Counted from the stretch's first letter, positions 18,101-26,650 are shown. The stretch is DNA of 35,889 nucleotides from Ruminococcus sp. (GCA_017403985.1 JAFRDE010000003.1:1-35889); one strand, 5' to 3'. Translations and numbers: made by a program. Notes: generated by a model from the sequence alone, not told the origin.

Positions 18101-21100
18101 AGGGCTCGTTCGCGTCTTCGCCGTAGGTCCAGCCTTCGATGGAAACGGTCGGAGCGATATCCGCCTGAGCGATCGTGAAGTCAGCGGTCACTTCCGTGCC
18201 GTTGTAGTTATCGGTGTCGGCGATCTCAGCCTTGACGGTGTAGTCGCCCGCCTCTGTGGGAACATCAGCGGTGAACTCGTCGGAATCCTTCACAGCGTAG
18301 GTGATGGTAACTTCGCCGTCGCCGTCGTTGCCGGTGACTTCGGGCTCGTTCGCTTCGTCGCCGTAGGTCCAGCCTTCGATGGTGACAGTCGGAGTGATAT
18401 CGCTCTTAGCGATCGTGAAGTCAGCAGTGCACTCGCCGCCGTTGTAGTTAGCGCTCTCGGCGATCACAGCCTTGACGGTGTACTCGCCCGCGTCAGTGGG
18501 AACTTCCTCGGTAAACTCGTCGGAATCCTTGACAGCGTAGGTGTAGGTCACTTCGCCTTTGCCGGTGTTGCCGGTGACTTCGGGCTCGTTGGCTTCTTCG
18601 CCGTAAGTCCAGCCTTCGATGGTGACAGCCGGGGTGATGTCAGCCTTAGCGATGGTGAAGTCTGCGGAGCAGATCGCCGCGTTGTAGTTGTCGGTCTCAG
18701 CGATCTTAGCGGATACGACATACTCGCCTGCGTCCTCGGGAACATCCTCTGACCAGCAGGCGTTATACTGCTCAACATAGTCTTCAGCATCAGGATCAAG
18801 GGCGTCGAGATCGGCTTTCTTCGCGTAGATGACGGTCTCTTCGCCTTCGCTGTCGTTGCCAGTGATCACGGGCTCGTTCGCGTCTTCGCCGTAGGTCCAG
18901 CCTTCGATGGTGATCACGGGAGTGATCGCCGCCTTCGAGATGGAGAACGGAGCGGTGCAGTATGCTTCAACATAGTTGTCGGTCTCGGCGATCTTAGCGG
19001 TCAGGACATACTCGCCTGCATCCTCGGGAACATCCTCAGTCCAGCAAGCCTTATACTGATCCGCATAGTCGTCAGCCTCGGTATCGAGCGCGTCGAGATC
19101 GGCTTGCTTCGCGTAGGTGTAGGTCACTTCGCCGTTGCTGGTGTTGCCGGTGACCTCGGGCTCGTTGGGTTCGTCGCCGTAGGTCCAGCCTTCGATGGTG
19201 ACCTCGGGCAGGAAGGAGGCTTTGTTGATGGTGAATGTCTTCTCGCCGGATACGGTATAGTTGCCGCCGTCCTTATCGGTGACGGTAACGGTCGCCGTAC
19301 CTGCGTTGATGTTATCGGAATACGAAACCTCGTACTCGTCGGAGAAAATCTCTACCTCGCCGTCCTTTACGGTCACGGTGGGCTTATTCTCATCACCGCT
19401 GTAATCGATCTCATCATAAGACAGGTCGATGGTGGGCTCGTCAACAGTCTTGACGCTTACGGTGAAGTCAACAGCCTCGGTGGTGACCGCGACAGCGGTA
19501 TCGCTCTCGGCGATCTCTGCGAACATCTTATACTCGCCTGCGTCGAGGGTCAGCTCGGTGATGCTGTCGTCCCATACAACTGCGTCAGCAGAACTGCCGT
19601 CAGCGGGATAATACTTATAGGTGACCTCGCCTTCGCCGACGTTGCCCTCGACCGCGGGGGTCGGGAAGCTGTCCGCGTCGCCGTAGGTGTAATCGGTCAT
19701 GGTCACGGTCGGGACCGCGGCGATCTCTACGGTGCAGTAAGGCTCGTCGCCGTACGGCACATCCTTCACGTTTTCGGTCAGCGCCTCTACGCGGACGTAG
19801 ATGCTGTAGGTGCCGATATCCTTGCCCATGGGCACGGTATCCAGCTCGTTCAGGCCGCCTTCAAGGGAGTACCAGAGCTTGGCTTCGTTGCTGATATCGA
19901 CGCCGTCGCCGACGGTCAGCGCAGCGGACTGTATCAGCTCCTGCCAGCTGCCGTCATAGTACAGGGTCTTTGTGACGATCTCGGGCTCGGGCGCGGCTTT
20001 CTCAGCATAGATCACGCTCTCGAACCAGTCGTCGCCGCCGTCCGCGTTCGGGCGGAAGTATACGACATACTTGCCGTCGGCGTCGGGCGAATAGTTGTTG
20101 TTTTCGCCGGTGGGATACCATACGTTTTCATGTCCGGCTTCAACATAGATGACCTTTAACTCGGAATCGGTGGTCAGATCGAGTACCGCAAACATGTACT
20201 CTTCGCCGTCCGCCTTTTCGTTCTGCGTCATCTTGTAGGCGTCGTCTCTCTGCCACTCGTTGAAGTTGCCGACGATGTAATATCCGGTGAACGCTGCGAG
20301 CGTTTCCTCGGCGTCGGTCAGCTTATTCAGGGTATCTTCATCGATCAGCGCCTTCTGATCATCATCGAGCGCGTCATAAGCGTCTCTTGCCGCCTTGACA
20401 ACGTCATAGTCCTCGGGAACGAGCTCGTCCGGGATCGCGTCGATCAGGTCATAGGCTTCGAGAGCAGCCTCGGCGTCGGTGATCTTCTTCGTGGTATCCT
20501 CGTCGAGCAGCGCCTTCGCTTCGTTGGTCAGCTCGTCGTAAGCGTCGATCGCCGCTTCGAAAGCTTCCTTATTCTCTTCCGTTATGGCTTCATCCGGGAG
20601 AGCGTTTATCAGCTCTGCGGCTGCATCGGCGGCATGCTGATCGGTAACCAGAATGCCGTTGTGTCTGAACTCGATCAAATCGACCCAGCCCTCGTACAGG
20701 TCATAGCAGGTATCGTGGAAGCCCACGTAGATAGTCTGACCGGCATAATCGGAAAGATCGATGTCAAAGAAGTCCCAATTACCTCGAGGACCATTAGTTG
20801 TCGGAACGACAGTCTGGATCACGGTCATGGTCGAAGGATCGTCGGAAGTGCCGACGCAGATGTCGAATTGCTCGGGATAAGAGTCGTTTGCGTTTGTCGC
20901 ATAGAAGGTCATATGCGTAACGTACTCGGGGATCGCGATCGCGGGGGTGATCATCCAGTTATCGGCTTGGTACGCGCCGACACGGTCGATAAAGGAATAA
21001 GTGTATATGAACGCGCCGCCCTCATAGGCAAAATCGGTGTAATTATGCTTGGGATGGTTCTTCGACCACATCCATCTTGCGCTGCTGGCGGCATTGACGT

Positions 21101-24086
21101 AGGTCATTTCGTTGACTTCATCCTCAAAATCGAAGGTGAATCTCTTGATCAGACCCTCTTCCTGCTTTGCGACATGGTCGAACGTCGCGGTATAGGTCGC
21201 GTTGGCGGTTGCGGCAACGACCTCGGGCGTCCAGCCTGCGAAGGGGAAGGTATAGTAGTCGTTTTCGTCCTTGGTCGGGTCTTCGTGAGTCGGCGTGTCG
21301 CCGTATGATACGGTGGCGGCGTCGATCACGGAGCCGTCTTCATTCTTCCATGTAATGGTATACTTTGCCTTTTCGGTATAGATGCAGTATTTGAACCAGT
21401 CGTCGCCGCCCTCATAATCGGGACGGAAGTATACGTCATAGTTCGCGTCCTCGGAAACGGAATCGTTCTGATCCACGCCTTCGGGGAACCATGTCCTGAC
21501 GCCGGGAGCGGCGTACAGCACCTTGAACGAGTCGCTGGCTTTCAGCGCGACGTCGTGGATGTAATACTCGCCCTCATTCTCGGTGTTCTCAGAGAGCTTA
21601 TAGGCGGAGTCGATCGCCCATTCCTCATCGGTCATGGTGCCGACGAGGTAGTAGCCGGTCACATACTTCTGTACCGGGGTAAAGACCGCGGTATAGGTCA
21701 CGTCGCCGGTAACGGCAGGCAGCGCGTTTGCCGCGTAGGTGTTCGTGCCGTCCGTCCAGCCGGAGAAGGCGTAGGTATAGTCGTCGTCCGCGTCCTTGGT
21801 CGGGGTATCGCCGTTATAGGTCGGGGTCGTAAAGGAGACGACGCCGGTATCGGTTTCAAGAACATCGTCGCCGTTCTTCCAAGTGACGGTATGGGTGGTG
21901 GTGACGGTGATATCAAAGTCGCTGTTAAACGACATATCATAGGAGGCAGTATGCTCCTTGATTCCTAAGTTGACTCTGGCTTTGCCGAGGTCGTTAACAG
22001 TGATATTGATACCGGAAACAGAGAGGTTGCTTCCGCTGCTGATCGAGACAGAGGTAGCTGAATAGTTAGATTCATACCCCAGCGCCTGCAGAAGCTCGGT
22101 GCCCGTTATCGTAAGCGGAACGGTAACGTCTTGAGCCACGGTCGCTGTCCGGGAGTACCATGTATCATAAACGACGATTTTATAACCCTTTACCTGCTTG
22201 ATGGCAGCCATGAAAAGATCATACATTTCATCATCTTCGGTGATGATCTCGCCGTTCAATCTGAGTTCTTCCGTATCCGGGTCATATCCGGGGTTCATTC
22301 CTGCGAGCTCGGCGGCTAATTTCGCTTTGGCTTTCGCATAGGTTTCTTCGCCGAGCTCGGCGATGAAGGCTTCCCATTCTTCGTCCGTCATATCAGCGCC
22401 GATTTCCAAATGCAAGACCGTATCCATGTCGATGTAATAGTCGCCTGCAGAGAGACCCTCCGTGTCGGTGGGCAGTGCGATAAAGCGAGGATCCAGATTA
22501 TTATACGCTTTCTCAGCGTCGGTGAGCGTCTTCAGGTCGTCTTCGCCGATCAGCGCCTGCTGCTCCGCGGTCAGCGCGTCATAAGCGGCGCGAGCCGCGT
22601 CGATCTTCGCCTTGCAGTCTTCGGTGAATTCAACCTCGCCGATATCGTTGATCAGGGCGGTGACAGCGTCCGCGGCTTCCTGATCCGGGTCGGGAGCGGG
22701 AGCGGTGCTCTTAAGCGTGAACACGATGGACTCAATGCCGTAAATAGCACCTGAGAAGGTTACTTCCGATGCTTCACCTGTCCATGTAACTGTATATAAA
22801 TCATACCATTTTTCATTCCATTCATCATAATAACTGCCGGACTTCGCAACTGTGGCACCGGGGAAATTAAGGGAATCAACATATTCAGAATTCTTGAGTT
22901 CAATCTTGGTGAATACCGATCCTTCGGGCGCCGTAAAGGTGGCGGTGCCTCTTCCATCATAGAAACAATCGCCCACACGGGTATTGCCTTGTGTCGTAGT
23001 AAGGGTAACTCCACCTGATGACATTCCACCACTGGTGGTAAAGCTATCCCATGTGACGGTGCTGATTACAGGCTGAGCCTCGGTCGGAGCCTCGGTGGGA
23101 GCCTCGGTGGGAGCCTCGGTCGGAGCCTCGGTGGGAGCCTCGGTGGGCTCGGGAGCGGTGTAATACACATCGATAGAAGGGACGTCACAACAATTATTAG
23201 CGGTAAAATTCGGATTTGCGCTGAGCCTCACTTCGGAAGCGTTGATATTATCATAGGTAAAATCTTCGCCGGACTGCGTATAGGCAACGCTGTTACCGTT
23301 TGCTTTGACAATAAGAGTATTATCATAATATAATCTGTGAACGACAAGCTTTGTGATCGTCTCGCCTGACAGAGCGGAAATCGATGCATAAGCGTCTGAA
23401 TAATTGCCGTCAAAAACCCAGCCGTTGTAACTATAAGCAGTAATATCATAAGCATTTCCAACAGCTTTAACGGAAAAGTGTTCGCCGTTGAAATCAACCG
23501 GTAAATACTCATCATTACCATGCTGTGTAAGATCAAGCGTTTCCATCTGCTCCGCCACAACCTCGGTGGGCTCGGGAGCGGTGTAATACACATCGATAGA
23601 ACGGACTACACAATAACAATCATCGGTATAATTCGGATTTGCGCTGAGCCTCACTTCGGAAGCGTTGATATTATCATAGGTAAAATCTTCGCCGGACTGC
23701 GTATAGGCAACGCTGTTACCGTTAGCTTTAACAATAAGAGTATTTACATTGTCTGATCTGTGAACGACAATCTTTGTGATCGTCTCGCCTGACAGAGCGG
23801 AAATCGATGCATAAGCGTCGGGATAATCGCCGTCAAAATCCCAGCCGGCATCACCTGTAGTAATATCATAAATATCTCCAACAGCTTTAACGGAAAAGTG
23901 TTCGCCGTTGAAATCAACCGGTAACATATCATCATTACCATGCTGTGTAAGATCAAGCGTTTCCATCTGCTCCGCCACAACCTCGCCGACTTGCGCGCTT
24001 GCAGTTACGGGAACCATGGCGAACACACTGAATACCATGATCAGCGACAGCAGGATGCTGACTGATTTTTTCAATGTTTTTTTCAT
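15162..24086 (-). CDS. Giant secreted multi-repeat protein with C-terminal dockerin
   Basis: A 2974-residue protein started by ATG 24086 behind TAGGAGGAATAACAAACT. Domains in order: signal peptide 1-31 (ending VPVTASA); two near-identical modules (about 33-172 and 176-311); a TEAP linker (312-338); an unassigned beta module (340-455); a helical FIVAR-like segment (462-530); an InlB/Flg_new-like TVTWKNGDD repeat near 730-800; a beta module starting YYLVGTMTDEEW; a choice-of-anchor J domain (about 980-1140); two helical segments; a second YYIVGNFNEWQ module; about 13 MBG-like repeats of 75-100 residues (about 1455-2756) with the hallmark VTIEGWTYG; two InlB-like repeats; and a dockerin with two DxDGDGEVTIIDA calcium loops (about 2906-2974). 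A dockerin attaches a protein to a cohesin scaffold in ruminococcal cellulosome- or amylosome-like complexes. No catalytic domain was seen, so it is probably structural, adhesive or carbohydrate-binding. Confidence 0.85.
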   Translation of the reverse strand: MKKTLKKSVSILLSLIMVFSVFAMVPVTASAQVGEVVAEQMETLDLTQHGNDDMLPVDFNGEHFSVKAVGDIYDITTGDAGWDFDGDYPDAYASISALSGETITKIVVHRSDNVNTLIVKANGNSVAYTQSGEDFTYDNINASEVRLSANPNYTDDCYCVVRSIDVYYTAPEPTEVVAEQMETLDLTQHGNDEYLPVDFNGEHFSVKAVGNAYDITAYSYNGWVFDGNYSDAYASISALSGETITKLVVHRLYYDNTLIVKANGNSVAYTQSGEDFTYDNINASEVRLSANPNFTANNCCDVPSIDVYYTAPEPTEAPTEAPTEAPTEAPTEAPTEAQPVISTVTWDSFTTSGGMSSGGVTLTTTQGNTRVGDCFYDGRGTATFTAPEGSVFTKIELKNSEYVDSLNFPGATVAKSGSYYDEWNEKWYDLYTVTWTGEASEVTFSGAIYGIESIVFTLKSTAPAPDPDQEAADAVTALINDIGEVEFTEDCKAKIDAARAAYDALTAEQQALIGEDDLKTLTDAEKAYNNLDPRFIALPTDTEGLSAGDYYIDMDTVLHLEIGADMTDEEWEAFIAELGEETYAKAKAKLAAELAGMNPGYDPDTEELRLNGEIITEDDEMYDLFMAAIKQVKGYKIVVYDTWYSRTATVAQDVTVPLTITGTELLQALGYESNYSATSVSISSGSNLSVSGINITVNDLGKARVNLGIKEHTASYDMSFNSDFDITVTTTHTVTWKNGDDVLETDTGVVSFTTPTYNGDTPTKDADDDYTYAFSGWTDGTNTYAANALPAVTGDVTYTAVFTPVQKYVTGYYLVGTMTDEEWAIDSAYKLSENTENEGEYYIHDVALKASDSFKVLYAAPGVRTWFPEGVDQNDSVSEDANYDVYFRPDYEGGDDWFKYCIYTEKAKYTITWKNEDGSVIDAATVSYGDTPTHEDPTKDENDYYTFPFAGWTPEVVAATANATYTATFDHVAKQEEGLIKRFTFDFEDEVNEMTYVNAASSARWMWSKNHPKHNYTDFAYEGGAFIYTYSFIDRVGAYQADNWMITPAIAIPEYVTHMTFYATNANDSYPEQFDICVGTSDDPSTMTVIQTVVPTTNGPRGNWDFFDIDLSDYAGQTIYVGFHDTCYDLYEGWVDLIEFRHNGILVTDQHAADAAAELINALPDEAITEENKEAFEAAIDAYDELTNEAKALLDEDTTKKITDAEAALEAYDLIDAIPDELVPEDYDVVKAARDAYDALDDDQKALIDEDTLNKLTDAEETLAAFTGYYIVGNFNEWQRDDAYKMTQNEKADGEEYMFAVLDLTTDSELKVIYVEAGHENVWYPTGENNNYSPDADGKYVVYFRPNADGGDDWFESVIYAEKAAPEPEIVTKTLYYDGSWQELIQSAALTVGDGVDISNEAKLWYSLEGGLNELDTVPMGKDIGTYSIYVRVEALTENVKDVPYGDEPYCTVEIAAVPTVTMTDYTYGDADSFPTPAVEGNVGEGEVTYKYYPADGSSADAVVWDDSITELTLDAGEYKMFAEIAESDTAVAVTTEAVDFTVSVKTVDEPTIDLSYDEIDYSGDENKPTVTVKDGEVEIFSDEYEVSYSDNINAGTATVTVTDKDGGNYTVSGEKTFTINKASFLPEVTIEGWTYGDEPNEPEVTGNTSNGEVTYTYAKQADLDALDTEADDYADQYKACWTEDVPEDAGEYVLTAKIAETDNYVEAYCTAPFSISKAAITPVITIEGWTYGEDANEPVITGNDSEGEETVIYAKKADLDALDPDAEDYVEQYNACWSEDVPEDAGEYVVSAKIAETDNYNAAICSADFTIAKADITPAVTIEGWTYGEEANEPEVTGNTGKGEVTYTYAVKDSDEFTEEVPTDAGEYTVKAVIAESANYNGGECTADFTIAKSDITPTVTIEGWTYGDEANEPEVTGNDGDGEVTITYAVKDSDEFTADVPTEAGDYTVKAEIADTDNYNGTEVTADFTIAQADIAPTVSIEGWTYGEDANEPSVTGNTGEGDVTYTYAKKADLDALDPEADDYDEQYAACWSEDVPEDADEYTVKAAIAATDNYNAAEATADFTIAKADIEPAVTIEGWTYGDDANDPEVTGNTGEGDVTYTYAKKADLDALDPDDDDYDEQYAACWTEDVPVNAGDYTVKAAIAETDNYNGAEATADFTIAKADPVMAEDGDYNVVAQNLVYNGERQNLVTEYVKEDSGLVVRYSFYPEGMNPQIAGNIPREKEVGRYAIYYMVEGNDNYNGVDWVLIPLFAEIEPATFEVAIEGWTYGEYDEEANAPAATANFTNYEEFTYTYAKKADLDALDPDADDYDEQYAACWSEDVPENVGEYTVMASITSDNEYYSSLTATADFAITKADIEPTVTIEGWTFGEEANEPEVTGNSGNGDVTITYAVKDSEEFTGTVPTEAGDYTVKAVIAETDNYNGAEATADFTIAKADFEPTVTIEGWTYGEYDEEANAPEVTDNTSEGDVTYTYAVKGSDEFTETVPTTAGEYTVKATIAETDNYNSEEATADFTIAKADITPVVTVEGWAYGEYDEAVNGPTVSGNTENGDVTYLYKVKDADDETYVNERPENVGDYTVKAVVAETTDYNGAEATADFTIVKADIDPEIILDDWAYSDEPNSPAINEGGNPGDAEVAYTYAFHGSDAYSEIKPELPGNYTVKAVIAETDNYNGATVYKDFVIRKGTFEPTVTLESWNYGEEPNEPELTGNISEGAVKYTYAPEGSDAFSATVPTKPGSYVVKASIASTDLYDAVEVTGTFEIVQVNFTITWKNDDGTVIDTTTVAKGDVPTHADATKDATEQYTYTFVGWTPEVVAATENAEYTAVFESTVNEYTITWKNDDGTVIDTTTVAYGEVPTHADATKDATDQYTYTFAGWTPEVVAATADAEYTATFETVEKILLGDADGDGEVTIIDATMIQRVLAGIPGAVVNEVAADVDGDGEVTIIDATLIQRYLASIPVKFPIDEYI
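15815..19725 (-). repeat. About 13 tandem MBG-like repeats inside the giant gene
   Basis: Twelve units share VTIEGWTYG or a close form, followed by an E-V-T-G-N segment, V-T-Y-T-Y-A, then A-G-E-Y-T-V-K-A and D-N-Y-N; a degenerate first unit begins VTMTDYTYG. Units come in two lengths: a longer form with an inserted KKADLDALDP...YAACW segment (units 1, 2, 5, 6 and 7 of the twelve) and a shorter form with VKDSDEF. An unrelated YNGE-type module interrupts the array near 17330-17580. Confidence 0.8.
23073..23156 (-). repeat. Thr-Glu-Ala-Pro linker repeat
   Basis: Repeats of the 12-base unit encode TEAP about six to seven times in the giant protein. This is a typical extended linker between secreted modules; the DNA-level periodicity could allow slippage in copy number. 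Confidence 0.85.
23160..23965 (-). repeat. Tandem duplication of the N-terminal module
   Basis: About 400 bases at 23167-23540 and 23582-23965 are nearly identical. Both encode a module beginning VVAEQMETLDLTQHGND and ending in SIDVYYTAPEPTE, with scattered differences such as DAGWDF versus YNGWVF. The similarity suggests a recent duplication. Confidence 0.8.
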
Positions 24087-24323
24087 AGTTTGTTATTCCT
24101 CCTAACAAAATTTTGTTTTTGCATATTGTTCCGCACGATACGTAGAACAGACTGCCCTGCGCGCGTCGCGCTGTTCGACTGACCTTATGCCGATATCCGT
24201 CAAAACACGTTAACGGAATATTCGTATCGATCGTACAAAAGCACCGCCGGGATGCTTTTTTGTCTAAAAAACAATATATACACGCTTATAGTTTAGTAAA
24301 AACCATACAAGTTTTCAAGGTGA

Positions 24324-24340
24324 TGTGTCAGAATGACACA
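24324..24340. promoter_or_regulatory. TGTGTCA-GAA-TGACACA palindrome, candidate operator
   Basis: Two perfect 7-base arms around GAA, 25 bases upstream of the -35 of the XRE-receiver gene. Its size and symmetry suit a dimeric XRE-type helix-turn-helix, so it may bind the XRE-receiver protein itself. Confidence 0.5.
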
Positions 24341-24365
24341 CTGAATTATCAGCCCCGTCTTGTTT

Positions 24366-24393
24366 TTGACCGTACGAAAATATATAATATAAT
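24366..24393 (+). promoter_or_regulatory. Promoter of the two-component operon
   Basis: TTGACC (24366-24371) and TATAAT (24388-24393) are separated by 16 bases. The expected start is near 24400, and AGGAGG follows just before the ATG. Confidence 0.7.
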
Positions 24394-24416
24394 AGGTATA
24401 GAACAGGAGGTGCGGT

Positions 24417-25013
24417 ATGAACCGATCTATCGGCGAGAACATTCGCAAAATACGAACCGCCAGGGGGCTTTCACAGCTGCAGCTGGCGGATAAGCTGAAC
24501 GTTGACCGTTCCAGCGTCGCTAGCTGGGAGACCGGACGCCGCTCGCTGGACGCCGGGATGATCTCACGGCTCGCCGGCGCCTTGGAGGTGGACGCGAATA
24601 AGCTGCTCAGCCCGGCACAGAGCGACGCGCGCCCTGTCGTCATGATCGTAGACGACGAGAGGGTGATCATGAGATATAACGCCTCGGTCATCAAAAAGGT
24701 CATCCCCAAAGCCGAGACGGTGTGCTTCACAAAACCGTCCGACGCGGTCGAATACGCCGAAGATCACCGCGTCGACCTCGCCCTGCTCGATATCGAGATG
24801 GGCATGATCAGCGGTCTGGACGTATGCCGAAAGCTTTTAGATTTCAATCCGCGTACCAATGTGGTGTATCTGACCGCGTACAGAGACTATTCTTTTGACG
24901 CATGGGACACGGGAGCGAGCGGATTTTTGCTCAAACCGCTCACACCCGAAGGCGTAAAAAAACAGCTCAAAAAGCTGAGATACCCCTTCCTGACGGGAGG
25001 CGAGGAAGCATGA
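24417..25013 (+). CDS. XRE helix-turn-helix / receiver-domain fusion response regulator
   Basis: A 198-residue protein with an XRE (Cro/CI type) helix-turn-helix at 6-64 (RTARGLSQLQLADKLNVDRS) joined to a receiver domain from about 74 to 195. The receiver has D79-D80, phospho-acceptor D125 in LALLDIEMG, T153 in YLTAY and K173 in LLKPL, so it should accept phosphate. This order, with DNA binding at the N-terminus and of the XRE type, differs from usual OmpR, NarL or LytTR regulators. It overlaps the kinase gene by four bases (ATGA), which argues for a cognate pair. The likely target is its own operon and possibly the divergent giant gene, which is inference. Confidence 0.85.
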   Translation: MNRSIGENIRKIRTARGLSQLQLADKLNVDRSSVASWETGRRSLDAGMISRLAGALEVDANKLLSPAQSDARPVVMIVDDERVIMRYNASVIKKVIPKAETVCFTKPSDAVEYAEDHRVDLALLDIEMGMISGLDVCRKLLDFNPRTNVVYLTAYRDYSFDAWDTGASGFLLKPLTPEGVKKQLKKLRYPFLTGGEEA

Positions 25014-26281
25014 CAGATTGGATGTATATCGGCGCTTATTTGATACTCGGCGCGTTGATAGTGATGATGGCGATCGGGATCGCGTTCTCGGCTTTTATGC
25101 CCGCGCTCGACCGGTGGAATAAACGGTATTTCATCGTCTTATTTTCTCTGCTGTTCTTGTGTACCGTCACTCTTCTTTTAGCCGAGCTCTTTTGGGAGGA
25201 TCCCACTAAGGCGGCACAGGCTAAGATCGTCTATCTGTTTGAGGGGCTGTTCCTCTCGACGCCGATCTTTATGCCGACGCTCTTTCTGCTTCATTCCTGC
25301 GGCGAAAAGCTCAAAAGCTGCCTGCTGTTCAAGACCGTGACGACGCTGCAGGGCATATACATCGTCTTTTTAGCCGCCGCCCAGTTCATGGACGCCGTTT
25401 ACCGCGTTACGCCGGATAATCAGTTTATTCGCGGTCCGCTGTGGGCGCTGTGGATGGTTCCGCTGGTCGTTATCATGATCTTCAACATTATTGCTGTAAT
25501 CAAAAGGCGTAAAATGCTCTCTAAAAAATATTATATCGGTCTGCTCGTGTATCTGATTCCGATGACAGCCGCGATCATCCTCCATATGTTCATCTCTGTT
25601 GAATTGTATATTGTATTCGGTATGGCGCTCCTTGCGATGATCATGTTCGGTCTGATCCTCTCAGATAACATGGAGCAATACGCAAGACAGCAGCAGGAGA
25701 TCGTGAGGCAGCGTACCAACGCCCTGATGCTCCAGATACGCCCGCACTTTGTTTACAACACTTTGACAAGTGTTTATTGTATGATCGAGGATGATCCCGT
25801 CAAAGCAAAAGAGGTAACGGGAGATTTTTTAAACTATCTCAGAAACAATTTCACCGCCATCGCGCAGGATAAGCCGATCCCCTTTACAAAGGAGCTTGAA
25901 CATACAAAGGCGTATCTCGCCGTGGAGCAGGCTCGCTTTGAGGGGCTGATCTTCTTTGAATTTGACACGCCTGTCGTCAACTTCCGCATCCCTGCGCTGA
26001 CCCTGCAGCCCATTGTCGAAAACGCGGTAAAACACGGAGTCGACCCCGAGCTTGATCCGCTGTATATTTCCGTACTCACGAACAAAACCGAAAACGGTGT
26101 GGAGATCTCGGTGATCGACACAGGCCCCGGCTTCGGTGAGATCGACAACGACGAGCCGCATATTGCGCTGAGCAACATCCGCGAACGCCTTGAAATGATG
26201 TGCGGCGGCACGCTGAAGATCGCTCCGCGCGACGTCGGCGGTATGGCGGTCACGGTATTTGTTCCGATAGCACATAGATAG
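25010..26281 (+). CDS. Seven-TM sensor histidine kinase, LytS/YesM-like
   Basis: The protein is 423 residues when started at ATG 25010, overlapping the previous stop and preceded by GGGAGGCGAGGA; a longer frame from 24902 would lie inside the regulator gene. The first 215 residues form about seven transmembrane helices. The His_kinase domain has H246 in LQIRPHFVYNTLTSVY, then the ATPase lid motifs LQPIVENAVKHG and DTGPGFG, and LSNIRERLEMMCGG. This family autophosphorylates on the histidine in response to membrane or cell-wall signals. The signal here is unknown. A terminator follows at 26369. Confidence 0.85.
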   Translation: MTDWMYIGAYLILGALIVMMAIGIAFSAFMPALDRWNKRYFIVLFSLLFLCTVTLLLAELFWEDPTKAAQAKIVYLFEGLFLSTPIFMPTLFLLHSCGEKLKSCLLFKTVTTLQGIYIVFLAAAQFMDAVYRVTPDNQFIRGPLWALWMVPLVVIMIFNIIAVIKRRKMLSKKYYIGLLVYLIPMTAAIILHMFISVELYIVFGMALLAMIMFGLILSDNMEQYARQQQEIVRQRTNALMLQIRPHFVYNTLTSVYCMIEDDPVKAKEVTGDFLNYLRNNFTAIAQDKPIPFTKELEHTKAYLAVEQARFEGLIFFEFDTPVVNFRIPALTLQPIVENAVKHGVDPELDPLYISVLTNKTENGVEISVIDTGPGFGEIDNDEPHIALSNIRERLEMMCGGTLKIAPRDVGGMAVTVFVPIAHR

Positions 26282-26368
26282 GGTAAAGGGAATCGATATT
26301 ACGGCGTCGGCAAATTTTCTTCATTTTTTCCTCAATTACATTAGCAATACCTCACTTTGACGCCGATA

Positions 26369-26416
26369 GAAACAACCTGCGAAGATTTTTACATTCCGCG
26401 CGGGTTGTTTCTTTAT
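26369..26416 (+). terminator. Terminator of the two-component operon
   Basis: GAAACAACCTGCG (26369-26381) pairs with CGCGGGTTGTTTC (26399-26411), 13 bp with one G-T pair, followed by TTTATT. Confidence 0.8.
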
Positions 26417-26555
26417 TATAAATGATTTTAGTCGAGTTTTGCCACATTTGATTTTTTATTATGACCCCAAAAAGAAAAGAATTCTCAAGAAAACCCTTGT
26501 CGGTTTATATAGAATGTATTTATTTAGAGCACAACAAATTTAGCAGAAAATACCC

Positions 26556-26582
26556 TTGACAAATCTTGTCTCAGGATACAAT
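26556..26582 (+). promoter_or_regulatory. Orphan promoter-like sequence
   Basis: TTGACA (26556-26561) and TACAAT (26577-26582) are 15 bases apart, shorter than ideal. Transcription would run rightwards into the small ORF at 26651 and then antisense into the nitroreductase gene. Confidence 0.4.
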
Positions 26583-26650
26583 TCTTCCGTCTAATGCCAA
26601 TAAGCTTGGGGGCTTAAATAATCAAAACACTCAAAAGAAAGGATATTTTT

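Larger units (their letters stand above)
24087..24416. promoter_or_regulatory. Divergent promoter region between the giant gene and the two-component genes
   Basis: A short stem (AAAAGCA 24237-24243, TGCTTTT 24253-24259, then T) lies in the middle, although no gene on the + strand precedes it, so it may act as a leader element or an insulator. The palindrome at 24324-24340 and the promoter at 24366-24393 serve the two-component operon. No clear promoter for the giant gene could be chosen; TTGACG at about 24196-24201 (minus strand) lacks a good -10. Confidence 0.5.

Noticed and set aside
16143-18752. Long + strand open frame of 869 codons opposite the giant gene
   Set aside because: It is a mirror of the repeat array, whose biased codon use keeps the antisense frame open. 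It has no ribosome binding site and its product shows the same periodicity without a known fold.
23073-23156. Short tandem repeats that could suggest a CRISPR-like array
   Set aside because: The unit is 12 bases without spacers and encodes the TEAP linker in frame within the giant protein.
24902-25009. Longer N-terminus for the histidine kinase
   Set aside because: It would lie inside the regulator gene in another frame and has no start signal. The ATG at 25010 has a ribosome binding site and precedes the first membrane helix.
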